A stretch of DNA of 64,000 bases from Sphingomonas panacisoli (GTDB lineage Bacteria > Pseudomonadota > Alphaproteobacteria > Sphingomonadales > Sphingomonadaceae). Where the stretch lies: NCBI RefSeq assembly GCF_007859635.1, contig NZ_CP042306.1, forward strand, positions 2,232,001 through 2,296,000, read 5' to 3'. This document shows, in pieces, positions 7,215-14,621 of this stretch. How positions within the stretch are numbered: the first letter of the stretch is position 1; every line of letters begins with the position of its first letter. The notes under the pieces are model-generated. The model was not told the origin of the DNA, did not search any database, and was given only the letters and a program-made list of their open reading frames with translations. A program made the translations under genes and the position numbers.

Positions 7215-7745
7215 TTAATCCAGATCAGTGAGGTCGTCACCCGGATTCATTGTCGCAATTCGTCGCGCCAGCGCCGGCGCATGGCCCGCGCGCAGCATCG
7301 CCCCGATCTGCTTCTCGCGCAGCGGCCGATCGGCAACCTGTTCGGCGAACGGTCCGATCCGCCGCCGCCGGGCGAAGGTGATCGCGGCGTCGATCGCGCG
7401 CTCCTCGATACGGGGCGCGATCGCCTCGGCATCCTCGCCCCGTATCCCCGCCTGGTGCAGCGCCCCGGTCACGCGTCGCGCGCCCAGCCCGCGTCGCGCC
7501 ATCGCGCTGGCCTTGGCCTCACCGTAAGCCTGATCGTCGATATAGCCGAGTTCCGCGAACCGCTCGGCGATGACCGCCGGATCCGCCGCCACATCATCTT
7601 TCCAGCCGCGCTCGCGTATCTTACGAAGCAGGTAATCGGTCAGGCGCCCGCGCGTCGTCGCGAAGCGTTCGACATAGCGCAACGCCAGCCGTTCGAGGCC
7701 AGAACGGTCGAGCGGAGGGACAGGACGACGTGGAACTCGCGGCAT
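7215..7745 (-). CDS. recX: Regulatory protein RecX family
   Basis: A 176-residue all-helical protein. Repeats of three-helix units are visible: LERLALRYVERFATTRGRLTDYLLRKIRERGW, AERFAELGYIDDQAYGEAKA, RRGLGARRVTGALHQAGI. RecX proteins bind RecA filaments and inhibit recombinase and coprotease activity. The ATG at 7745 is chosen because the 41 residues added by an upstream start show no family similarity. recA is not in the window. It diverges from the acyl-AMP ligase gene across a 120-base intergenic region containing inverted repeats. Confidence 0.8.
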   Translation of the reverse strand: MPRVPRRPVPPLDRSGLERLALRYVERFATTRGRLTDYLLRKIRERGWKDDVAADPAVIAERFAELGYIDDQAYGEAKASAMARRGLGARRVTGALHQAGIRGEDAEAIAPRIEERAIDAAITFARRRRIGPFAEQVADRPLREKQIGAMLRAGHAPALARRIATMNPGDDLTDLD

Positions 7746-7769
7746 ATCGCCATGTTTGTGCCACACTGG

Positions 7770-7785
7770 CGTTCGATTTTGAACG
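7770..7785. promoter_or_regulatory. Inverted repeat in the recX/acyl-AMP-ligase divergent region
   Basis: CGTTC-GATTTT-GAACG forms a perfect 5-base inverted repeat, flanked on both sides by TGTGCCA. It resembles a dimeric-regulator operator, but no known consensus matches. It is not the GTTC-N7-GTTC LexA box. Confidence 0.3.
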
Positions 7786-7866
7786 TGTGCCATTGGCAGG
7801 GGGTCTCCCGATGGCATGGATGTAGCCCGCGTAGATGGGCGCACGTACAACATGGGCGCAAAATGC

Positions 7867-9630
7867 ATGATGACGGAAACGACTGATACAGTGATGGATC
7901 GACCGGCCGGGCTCAGCCCGACGCCGAGCGACGACTCGCTGCCTCGCCGCTACGCCGACTTTGCCACGTTAGGCGAAGCGCTGGATTATGCCGCGCAAGG
8001 CGCCAAGGGCCTGAATTTTCACGATCCGCGCGGGACGTTGATCCGGCCGTATCCCTTCTCCGAGCTGCGCGACGATGCGCTGGCGATGGCACGGCGATTC
8101 ATCGCCGCCGGGGTGAAGCCCGAAGATCGCATCGCGCTGATAGCCGAGACCGGGACCGATTTCGCCAGCCTGTTCTTCGGCGTGATCTATGCCGGCGCGT
8201 GGCCGGTGCCGCTGCCCCTGCCGACCAGTTTCGGTGGTGCGCAATCCTATATCGACCAGCTCTCGGTCCAGCTGAACAGCTGCGATCCGACGATGCTGAT
8301 CTATCCGCCCGAAATCGGCGCGATGTGCGCGGAGGCGGCGAAGAACTGCAACGTCGAGGGTATCGACTGGGCCGAGTTTGCGACCCGCGCTGCGCCCGAT
8401 GCGACGCTCCCGCAGGCGAAGACCAACGACATTGCGTATCTGCAATATTCCAGCGGCTCGACCCGCTTCCCGCACGGTGTCGCGATTACGCATGCCGCGT
8501 TGCTGTCTAACCTCGCGGCGCATTCGATCGGGATGCATGTCGGCGACGGCGATCGCTGCGTGTCGTGGCTGCCCTGGTATCACGACATGGGCTTGGTCGG
8601 CTGCTTCCTGTCGATCGTCGCCAACCAGGTTTCGACCGACTATCTAAAGACCGAAGATTTCGCGCGGCGCCCGCTGGCTTGGTTGGACCTGATCAGCCGC
8701 AATCCGGGGACGACCCTCTCCTACTCGCCGACCTTCGGCTACGACATCTGCGCGCGCCGTATCGGCAGCCAGAGCCATGTCGCCGACCGCTTCGACCTGT
8801 CGCGCTGGCGCGTCGCGGGCAACGGCGCCGACATGATCCGCCCCGACGTGATGCAGTCGTTCGTCGATGCCTTCGCCGATGCCGGGTTCAAGGCCAGCGC
8901 CTTCCTGCCCAGCTACGGCCTGGCCGAAGCGACGCTGGCGGTGTCGATCATGCCACCGGGTGAAGGCATCCGCGTCGAACTCGTTGAGGAAACGCAGCTT
9001 TCCGGTCAGGAAGGCCGCCGTGATCGGCCGCAGCGTTACCGCGCGATCGTCAATTGCGGAAAGCCAGCCCGCGACATGAAAATCGAGATCCGCGAAGAGG
9101 ATGGCACGCCCCTTCCCGATCGCGCGATCGGCAAGGTATGGTGCGCCGGCCCGTCGTTGATGGTCGGCTATTTCCGCGATCCCGAAGCGACCGCCGCCTG
9201 CTTGGCCGACGGTTGGCTCGACACCGGCGACATGGGGTACATGTCCGACGGCTATATCTACATCGTCGGCCGGGCCAAGGACATGATCATCGTCAACGGC
9301 CGCAACCACTGGCCGCAGGACATCGAGTGGGCAGTCGAGCAACTTCCCGGCTTCAAGGCTGGCGACATCGCCGCGTTCGCGATCACCACGCCGGGTGGTG
9401 AAGAGACGCCGGCGGTGCTGGTCCAGTGCCGCTCGAGCGACGAAGCCGAACGCGTCCGCCTGCGCGAGGAGATCCGCGAGCGCGTGCGGTCGGTGACCGG
9501 TATGAACTGCGTGATCGAACTGATCCCGCCGCGTACGTTGCCGCGCACTAGCTCGGGTAAGCTCAGCCGGGCGAAGGCGCGCAATCTGTATCTGGCGGGC
9601 GAGATCAAGCCATACGCGATCGCGGCTTAA
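7867..9630 (+). CDS. Fatty acyl-AMP ligase (FAAL) of the adenylate-forming superfamily
   Basis: A 587-residue enzyme predicted to activate a fatty acid to acyl-AMP with ATP, for transfer to an acyl carrier protein rather than CoA. The P-loop is YLQYSSGSTRFPHGVAITH (A3 region). SYGLAEATLAVS (A5), WLDTGDMGYM (A7) and GRAKDMIIVNGRNHWPQDIE (A8) follow, and the C-terminal lysine region is PRTSSGKLSRAKA. The long insert and the NGRNHWPQDIE signature separate FAALs from acyl-CoA ligases. No polyketide synthase, peptide synthetase or carrier-protein gene is next to it. The start is uncertain: ATGs at 7867, 7870 and 7894 are all possible, and 7816 is open. Confidence 0.85.
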   Translation: MMTETTDTVMDRPAGLSPTPSDDSLPRRYADFATLGEALDYAAQGAKGLNFHDPRGTLIRPYPFSELRDDALAMARRFIAAGVKPEDRIALIAETGTDFASLFFGVIYAGAWPVPLPLPTSFGGAQSYIDQLSVQLNSCDPTMLIYPPEIGAMCAEAAKNCNVEGIDWAEFATRAAPDATLPQAKTNDIAYLQYSSGSTRFPHGVAITHAALLSNLAAHSIGMHVGDGDRCVSWLPWYHDMGLVGCFLSIVANQVSTDYLKTEDFARRPLAWLDLISRNPGTTLSYSPTFGYDICARRIGSQSHVADRFDLSRWRVAGNGADMIRPDVMQSFVDAFADAGFKASAFLPSYGLAEATLAVSIMPPGEGIRVELVEETQLSGQEGRRDRPQRYRAIVNCGKPARDMKIEIREEDGTPLPDRAIGKVWCAGPSLMVGYFRDPEATAACLADGWLDTGDMGYMSDGYIYIVGRAKDMIIVNGRNHWPQDIEWAVEQLPGFKAGDIAAFAITTPGGEETPAVLVQCRSSDEAERVRLREEIRERVRSVTGMNCVIELIPPRTLPRTSSGKLSRAKARNLYLAGEIKPYAIAA

Positions 9631-9663
9631 GCTAGTGGCGCTAGGGTAGGTTTTTCGGCGAGG

Positions 9664-9840
9664 TTAAGCTTCGTCGCCGGCCTCGCTCTCCAGCAATTCC
9701 ACCAGCGCGGTCCACTCATCCAGCGCGGCGCCGGTCGCGTCCTCGCGCTGCTGGCGCGCGATCGTCAGCGCTCGGCGGCCGAAATGTGCCGTCAGTGCGG
9801 CGGCATATTGCGATCGCAACCGTTCCCGATCCTCGGCCAC
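9664..9840 (-). CDS. Small hypothetical protein (58 aa)
   Basis: A GTG at 9840, preceded by AAGGGGTGGGA as ribosome-binding region, opens 58 codons ending in TAA. The product is a soluble, charged, mostly helical protein (ERLRSQYAAALTAHFGRRAL…DEWTALVELLESEAGDEA). Regular charge spacing suggests one or two amphipathic helices. No family is recognised. It lies convergent to the acyl-AMP ligase gene. Confidence 0.5.
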   Translation of the reverse strand: MAEDRERLRSQYAAALTAHFGRRALTIARQQREDATGAALDEWTALVELLESEAGDEA

Positions 9841-9891
9841 TTCCCACCCCTTACGCCTACGCGTCCTCTAAAGAGCCCGTTGCGGCCCCGG

Positions 9892-10476
9892 TCAACTCAA
9901 CAACACCGCCATGGACTCACGGCTCAGCGGCTGGGCGAATTTGAACCCGACCTCGTCGCCGACCGACCAGCGGACGTTTCCCAGCAGCGCCGGCATCGGC
10001 CGACCCATGATCAACTGGCCGAGCGCATTCGACTCGAGCCCCGATGCACCACGCAGCTTCGCCCCTCCGATGCTGATATTGACGACCTCGACCACGCGGT
10101 GCCGATCGGCGATGCGCAGTTCGGCGACCCGATCGCTGCGGAACCGCGGGCCCCGCACGACTAGGCCGGCCTCGCCCGACACGCGGCGGCCGACCAGATC
10201 GACGTCCTGCGGCAGCAAGAACTCCAGGCCCGCGAGCCGATCTTCGCGCCAGATGACGCTGGCGTCGCAGGCTTCCAGGCCAGCTGTTTCTATCCGCACG
10301 CGCGATCCCGCTGCAGGGGGCTCGGGCATTTCGATCAGCAGCCCGCCGGTCGCCACGTTGCGCACGAGGCAGAAGTGATCGCGTCCCGCAACGACGATCT
10401 TGCCCGCGGTCAGCACGCTCTTGTGCCGCTCCGCTGCGCGTCGCTCGCTCAGTCCCAACGCCGTTTGATAGGTCAT
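9892..10476 (-). CDS. Tandem PilZ-domain protein, probable c-di-GMP effector
   Basis: A 194-residue cytosolic protein made of two PilZ-like barrels, about residues 10-95 and 105-190. The first has ERRAAERH, giving an RxxxR motif, and NVATGG in the place of the D/N-x-S-x-x-G motif. The second has a proper NISIGG motif but no clean RxxxR before it. c-di-GMP binding is therefore likeliest in the first domain, with imperfect motif two. The window also encodes a GGDEF-EAL protein that could feed it. It stands alone and no output domain is present. Confidence 0.8.
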   Translation of the reverse strand: MTYQTALGLSERRAAERHKSVLTAGKIVVAGRDHFCLVRNVATGGLLIEMPEPPAAGSRVRIETAGLEACDASVIWREDRLAGLEFLLPQDVDLVGRRVSGEAGLVVRGPRFRSDRVAELRIADRHRVVEVVNISIGGAKLRGASGLESNALGQLIMGRPMPALLGNVRWSVGDEVGFKFAQPLSRESMAVLLS

Positions 10477-10750
10477 TCTTCAAGTCGCTCCGCGGCTTCA
10501 TGTCGCGCGACCGCCCAGCCGGATCGCGGTTAAGCAGTCGCTATAATTGATGGTTACCGACCCGGGTTTGAGACCAACGTCTAACCGCTGGCAGGCAAAA
10601 CCGACCGGTCGCGCGTCCGGTCAACGAGGTCGGCGCCAACAACTTCGCAAATCGTTGAAAAACACCGATCCGGTACAGATTAAATACTGTTTTTAGAGTT
10701 CGTTAGGCCTCTTCGGGCGAAGTATGTTTAGCCAGCATTTGGAGATGTCT
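10477..10750. other. Intergenic region between PilZ and the hypothetical gene
   Basis: No gene or hairpin was found in these 274 bases. The right half is relatively AT-rich and should contain the promoter of the gene at 10751; no convincing -35/-10 pair can be assigned. Confidence 0.3.
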
Positions 10751-11152
10751 ATGCGCCCCGAAACCGTCGCTGAACGTCGGGAATATCATGCACGGCGCAG
10801 TGCGCAGGAAAAGCGCGCCGCGGACCGCGCAAGTACGCCCGAAATCGCGCAACGCCACCTCGACCTGCATCGCTTCCACGAGTTGAAATGCATCGAATCC
10901 TGCATCCTGCGCACCGGCGACCAATTCGCGCTGCAGCCGCCACCCGAAGTGAAGAGCGCGCCGCATCTTGTCATCCTGGAGACGTCGGAAGAGCTCGTCA
11001 TCGAACTCTCGCCGGAACAGGCGCTCAGCGTCGCCGAACGGATCATCGCTAAGGCGGCCGAGGCGTGCGGCGACGGGATGCTGGCGGACGACATGGTGGT
11101 GCGGCGCCGCAAGCAAGCAAGCCGTGCCGCCAGAGCCAACATGCAACGTTAG
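10751..11152 (+). CDS. Hypothetical protein (133 aa)
   Basis: The ATG at 10751 follows a GGAG element with 7-base spacing, so it is preferred over the in-frame ATG at 10724. The N-terminal 45 residues are highly charged and helical (RPETVAERREYHARRSAQEKRAADR). The rest has a short beta-rich part (HLVILETSEELVIELSP) and a final helix plus basic tail. No domain is recognised and there is no signal peptide. It reads in the same direction as the MarR gene, 230 bases upstream of it. Confidence 0.55.
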   Translation: MRPETVAERREYHARRSAQEKRAADRASTPEIAQRHLDLHRFHELKCIESCILRTGDQFALQPPPEVKSAPHLVILETSEELVIELSPEQALSVAERIIAKAAEACGDGMLADDMVVRRRKQASRAARANMQR

Positions 11153-11384
11153 CTCACCCGCGCGCAATCGCACCAAATCGGACCTTTTCTTATCCGCACG
11201 ATGTCGCGAATCTCCAATTACATTTCGTCCAGGCCGTTCTAAAGACAGCGAAATGTAGGGAAGAATGCTGAACTGGCTCACGGGAGAGGGCCGTAAGGGG
11301 GATATAGCACTACATGGTAATCAGAACCGCCGACCTTTCAGGTCCCTCCCCAGGAACTGTCAGGCTCATTCGACGGGTTCGTCC

Positions 11385-11825
11385 ATGACGACGGTTCAAA
11401 CGATGGGGTATGGCGTTTTCGCGCCAGACAACCTGCCGCCGGACAGCCGCGACAAATTTCGTCTCGTCGTGGCAACGGCCTGGGTGAGCGCGCGCAATTG
11501 CGTCACGCGGATCATCGATCCCGAACTCGTCGCCAATCCCGGTTGGGACATCCTGCTCGACCTGTTCATCAGTGGGATGCGCGACCAGCCCGCCTTTGTT
11601 TGCGGACTCTGTCTGGCGTCGCATGTCCCGCAGACGACGGCGTTGCGCTGGATCGGCAATCTGGAAACGCGTGGTCTCGCCCACCGCACGCCCGACACCC
11701 GCGACCGCCGGCGATCGATCGTGCAACTGACCGAACTGGGACTGGAGAAAGTCAGGGCCGTGCTGGATGCGGCATCGGACAGCGACCGCAAACTGGGGAT
11801 CGGGCGACTACAGACAGCGCAGTGA
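11385..11825 (+). CDS. MarR-family-like winged-helix transcriptional regulator
   Basis: A 146-residue DNA-binding protein. A winged helix spans about residues 45-115: WDILLDLFISG, CLASHVPQTTALRWIGNLETRGLAHRTPDTRDRRRSIVQLTELG, where TTALRWIGNLE is the recognition helix and RDRRRS the wing. The N-terminal helix and C-terminal dimerisation helix are short. A longer in-frame start at 11265 has no matching domain, so the ATG at 11385 is used. Ligand and targets are unknown. Confidence 0.7.
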   Translation: MTTVQTMGYGVFAPDNLPPDSRDKFRLVVATAWVSARNCVTRIIDPELVANPGWDILLDLFISGMRDQPAFVCGLCLASHVPQTTALRWIGNLETRGLAHRTPDTRDRRRSIVQLTELGLEKVRAVLDAASDSDRKLGIGRLQTAQ

Positions 11826-11839
11826 AAACGACGATGGTT

Positions 11840-11872
11840 GAGGGGCCGGCACAGGAGGACGGCCGGCCCCTC
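11840..11872. terminator. Hairpin between convergent marR-like and fasciclin genes
   Basis: A perfect 11-base-pair stem (GAGGGGCCGGC / GCCGGCCCCTC) with an 11-base loop sits midway between two converging stops. It can serve as a bidirectional terminator, though no T-run follows on either strand. Confidence 0.5.
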
Positions 11873-11882
11873 GCCCCCGCGG

Positions 11883-12440
11883 TTACGGGAGCATCACGGT
11901 GTCGATGACGTGGATTACGCCGTTCGATTGCATCACGTTGGCGATGGTGATCATGCCGGTATCGCCCTTGCCGTCCATGATCGCCCAGCCCTTGCCCATC
12001 TTCTTGAAGCTGAGCATGCCGCCGTTGACGGTCGTATAGGTCGCGGTGCCGCCATTGGCCTGCGCCTTGGCGGCGATCATCGCGGCGGTGATGCGGCCGG
12101 GGACGACGTGATAGGTCAGCACGCCGGTCAGCTGCGCCTTGTTCTCGGGCTTCAGCAACGTATCGACCGTGCCGGCCGGCAACTTGGCGAAGGCCGCATT
12201 GGTCGGCGCGAAGACGGTGAACGGCCCGGGACCCGACAGCGTATCCACCAGCCCAGCCGCCTTGACCGCGGCGACCAGCGTCGTGTGATCCTTCGAATTC
12301 ATCGCGTTCTGAACGATGTTCTTTGTCGCGAACATCGGCGCGCCGCCGACCATTGGATTCTTCATCGACATCGCCGCTATGCCGCCGGTCGCGCCGGCCG
12401 CGAGCGTCGCCGCGATCATGATGTTTCGGACTGCCTTCAT
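11883..12440 (-). CDS. Secreted fasciclin (FAS1) domain protein
   Basis: A 185-residue exported protein. A signal peptide is followed by one FAS1 domain at about residues 38-185. Conserved segments are KDHTTLVAAVKAAGLVDTLSGPGPFTVFAPTNAAFAKLP, LTGVLTYHVVPG and NGVIHVIDTVMLP. FAS1 domains mediate adhesion or surface interactions. The ATG at 12440 has a GAGGAG element upstream. It lies just downstream of the anti-sigma/sigma pair in the same direction, the common layout of the ECF SigK/RskA type in which the fasciclin gene is part of the regulon. Confidence 0.9.
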   Translation of the reverse strand: MKAVRNIMIAATLAAGATGGIAAMSMKNPMVGGAPMFATKNIVQNAMNSKDHTTLVAAVKAAGLVDTLSGPGPFTVFAPTNAAFAKLPAGTVDTLLKPENKAQLTGVLTYHVVPGRITAAMIAAKAQANGGTATYTTVNGGMLSFKKMGKGWAIMDGKGDTGMITIANVMQSNGVIHVIDTVMLP

Positions 12441-12513
12441 GTGCCTGTCTCCTCGCTTCACCCTGTTGGTGATTGCGCGCGGAGATACGGCCTTGGTCGG
12501 GTGATAGATGCGG

Positions 12514-13194
12514 TCAGGCGACCGAAAGTTTGCCGGCCGCGACGACCGGACCGGTCGGTTTGCCGGTGGGCGAGCCGCCGATCGGTTCGACCGACACCGC
12601 CAGCGTAACCCCGGCGGCAAGCTGACGGCGCTGATCGGACGTTAGGGTCATGCGCGACGCGCCTTGGGCGGCGAGCAAGCCCATCGCCTTCGGCACACCG
12701 TCGTCGCCGATCATCCACAGTTCCGCGCTCTTGCCGTCGGGCGCCATGTCGGCGTCGGGAATGCTCATCTCGCCCGTCGTCATATCGACCAATGCGGCGA
12801 CCGACGTCGATTTGTCGGTCATCATCAGAGACGCGACCATCATCCGGTGCGGCTGCACGACCGGGATCGGTAGCGGCGCGGGACCCGGCCGCACAACGAC
12901 GAACAGGGCGACCGCCGCGGCCAGCGCGGTCGCGAGCGCCAGGATGGGCCAGGCACTGCGCGGTCGTGACGTTTCCACGGGAGCGGCAAGCCGCACGGCA
13001 ACCGCATCGGGCGCCGCGACCTCACGATAGTCGTCGAACAGTCCGGCCAGCCTATTGCGCCAACTCTCGACCTCGCGAGCGAACGCCGGATCGGCGAGCA
13101 CGCGGCGCAGCGCCGCGGCGCGCTCCTCGCCCTCGAGCAGCCCGATCGCCAGTTCGGCGGCGGTCATATCGGGATCGTCAGTCGTCACCGACAC
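12514..13194 (-). CDS. Anti-sigma factor (RskA-like), single-pass membrane protein
   Basis: A 226-residue protein. Residues 10-65 are a helical sigma-binding region (AAELAIGLLEGEERAAALRRVL…WRNRLAGLFDD). One membrane helix lies at about 83-102 (ILALATALAAAVALFVVV). A periplasmic RskA-type C-terminal domain follows (AELWMIGDDGVPKAMGLL, AVSVEPIGGSPTGKPTGPVVAAG). It should hold the ECF sigma factor encoded just upstream at the membrane until released. The start is a GTG overlapping the sigma gene by 17 bases, so the two are coupled; an ATG at 13167 is an alternative. Confidence 0.85.
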   Translation of the reverse strand: MSVTTDDPDMTAAELAIGLLEGEERAAALRRVLADPAFAREVESWRNRLAGLFDDYREVAAPDAVAVRLAAPVETSRPRSAWPILALATALAAAVALFVVVRPGPAPLPIPVVQPHRMMVASLMMTDKSTSVAALVDMTTGEMSIPDADMAPDGKSAELWMIGDDGVPKAMGLLAAQGASRMTLTSDQRRQLAAGVTLAVSVEPIGGSPTGKPTGPVVAAGKLSVA

Positions 13195-13747
13195 ACCCCT
13201 TAAGCTGCATCAACCCGCGCCGCACCCAACTCTTCATCGTCCCCAGCGGGACGCCCTTCGCCTCGGCGAGTTCGGCATAGGTCAGGCCGTCGAAAAAGGC
13301 GGTGCGGATCGCGTCCCGCTGCCGCTCCTCCAGAGCATCGAGGCAATCGTGCAGCCGCCGCGACATTTCGTCGCGTTGCGCCACGGTCAGCTGGTCGGGC
13401 GCGTCGTCGGCGACCATGCCGGCTTCGGAAATCGGCCGGGTCGGGCGGATCCCCCTCGCGCGCACCCAGTCGATCGCGCGGTTGCGGGCGATCGTCGCGA
13501 GCCACGAAATCGGGCTGGCGCGTCCCGGCTCGAACGCCCCCGCCCGTTTCCAGATCGTGAGGTACACCTCGTGCAACACATCCTCCGCACCGGCGCGATC
13601 GCCGCAGATACGCAAGCAAATGCCAAAAAGCTTCGCCGAGGTCAGCCGGTAGATATCCTGGAACGCCGCGCGGTCTTCGTCGCCGGCGCGTCGCAATGCT
13701 TCGATCAGGTTCGCCCGCGCGGCGTCGGCGTCGAGGCGATCAGGCAT
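13178..13747 (-). CDS. ECF-family RNA polymerase sigma factor
   Basis: A 189-residue sigma-70-family factor of the extracytoplasmic-function group. Region 2 is at about residues 20-90: FQDIYRLTSAKLFGICLRICGDRAGAEDVLHEVYLTIWKRA, then ISWLATIARNRAIDWVRARG. Region 4 is at about 130-180: ERQRDAIRTAFFDGLTYAELAEAKGVPLGTMKSWVRRGL. The neighbouring RskA-like anti-sigma factor and fasciclin gene point to an ECF group near SigK. Regulation should be by the membrane anti-sigma factor; the promoter it recognises was not identified. Confidence 0.9.
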   Translation of the reverse strand: MPDRLDADAARANLIEALRRAGDEDRAAFQDIYRLTSAKLFGICLRICGDRAGAEDVLHEVYLTIWKRAGAFEPGRASPISWLATIARNRAIDWVRARGIRPTRPISEAGMVADDAPDQLTVAQRDEMSRRLHDCLDALEERQRDAIRTAFFDGLTYAELAEAKGVPLGTMKSWVRRGLMQLKGCVGDD

Positions 13748-13828
13748 GCGACATGGCTACGCCTGCCGGTGATCGCAGGCAACTGATCCACATCATCTCG
13801 AAAGAAGCACGATCGATGAGAGCAATTC

Positions 13829-13868
13829 GGCGCTGGCGAACCGTTGGGATCAGCAATCCGCCAGCGCC
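13829..13868. repeat. Inverted repeat downstream of the PEP-CTERM gene
   Basis: A perfect 10-base inverted repeat (GGCGCTGGCG / CGCCAGCGCC) with a 20-base spacer lies just after the PEP-CTERM stop on its strand. It could act as a terminator, but no T-run follows. Confidence 0.35.
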
Positions 13869-13876
13869 ACGCCCGG

Positions 13877-14413
13877 TCAGGCGAACGATACGGCCGCGAC
13901 TTGCGCTTTGCGGCGGCGTAGGGCGCCACCGACCGCGCCGAAACCGATCAGCATCATCGCCCAGGTGGCCGGCTCGGGCACCGCTGGCGTCGCGGTCGCA
14001 GCAACGTAACCGGTGGTGAATGGCGATACCGAGGTCAGCTGATATTTCTGCGCCGCGCTCGCGAAATACAGGCTGGCGCTCGTGCCGCCCGCCGTGGTGA
14101 AGCCCAGCCCGCTGCCATCGACGAAGCTGTCGGTCGTGTAGAAGTAGTTGTCCGACCCTTGGAACCCGCTGAGCCCGGTAATCGCTGACATGTTTAGCAT
14201 GCCGCTGATGCCGGTGATCACATAGCCCAACCGATTCTGCGAGCTCATCGTCAACGCGTCGCTGGTCGTGATGGTCGCCGAGCCCGTCTGGATCCCGCCG
14301 ATAAGTGGCTGATTGGTCGTGAAATTGATGATGTAATTCCCTGCGTGCGCAGGCAGGGCCACTGCCATCGCTCCGACAGCGACGGCCGCCGCCAACATTC
14401 TGTTCTTCATCAT
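13877..14413 (-). CDS. PEP-CTERM sorting-signal protein
   Basis: A 178-residue secreted protein. It has a signal peptide (AAAVAVGAMAVALPAHA), a beta-rich middle part with many Ser, Thr, Gly and Asn residues and no Cys, and a C-terminal exosortase signal. That signal is VPEPATWAMML, a hydrophobic helix (IGFGAVGGAL) and the basic cluster RRRK. The exosortase encoded near 63 kb is the likely processing enzyme. Two adjacent ATGs (14413, 14410) are equal start candidates. Upstream lies 200 bases shared with the divergent GGDEF-EAL gene. Confidence 0.85.
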   Translation of the reverse strand: MMKNRMLAAAVAVGAMAVALPAHAGNYIINFTTNQPLIGGIQTGSATITTSDALTMSSQNRLGYVITGISGMLNMSAITGLSGFQGSDNYFYTTDSFVDGSGLGFTTAGGTSASLYFASAAQKYQLTSVSPFTTGYVAATATPAVPEPATWAMMLIGFGAVGGALRRRKAQVAAVSFA

Positions 14414-14621
14414 GCGTCTCCCCCTTTTGCCGGCGGAAATCGCGGACGAAAGGCTGGTCAGGTACGTTAACGATTTGGAAAGGATGCAGCGGCGCACGAA
14501 AAAATTCATGCCCGACAAAGACATTTCGAGCCCAATGGCTGGATACATACCCACAGAAATCCGCCGAAATTCCCCAATTTTCTAACCGTTCGCTAACCCT
14601 CTCCGGGCTATTCGCGCTGGC

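Noticed and set aside
7770..7785. A LexA box controlling recX
   Set aside because: The GTTC copies are inverted with a 6-base gap, while the alphaproteobacterial box is a direct repeat with 7 bases between.
11265..11384. Longer N-terminus for the MarR-like regulator
   Set aside because: The extra 40 residues show no structure and the ATG at 11385 gives a family-sized protein.
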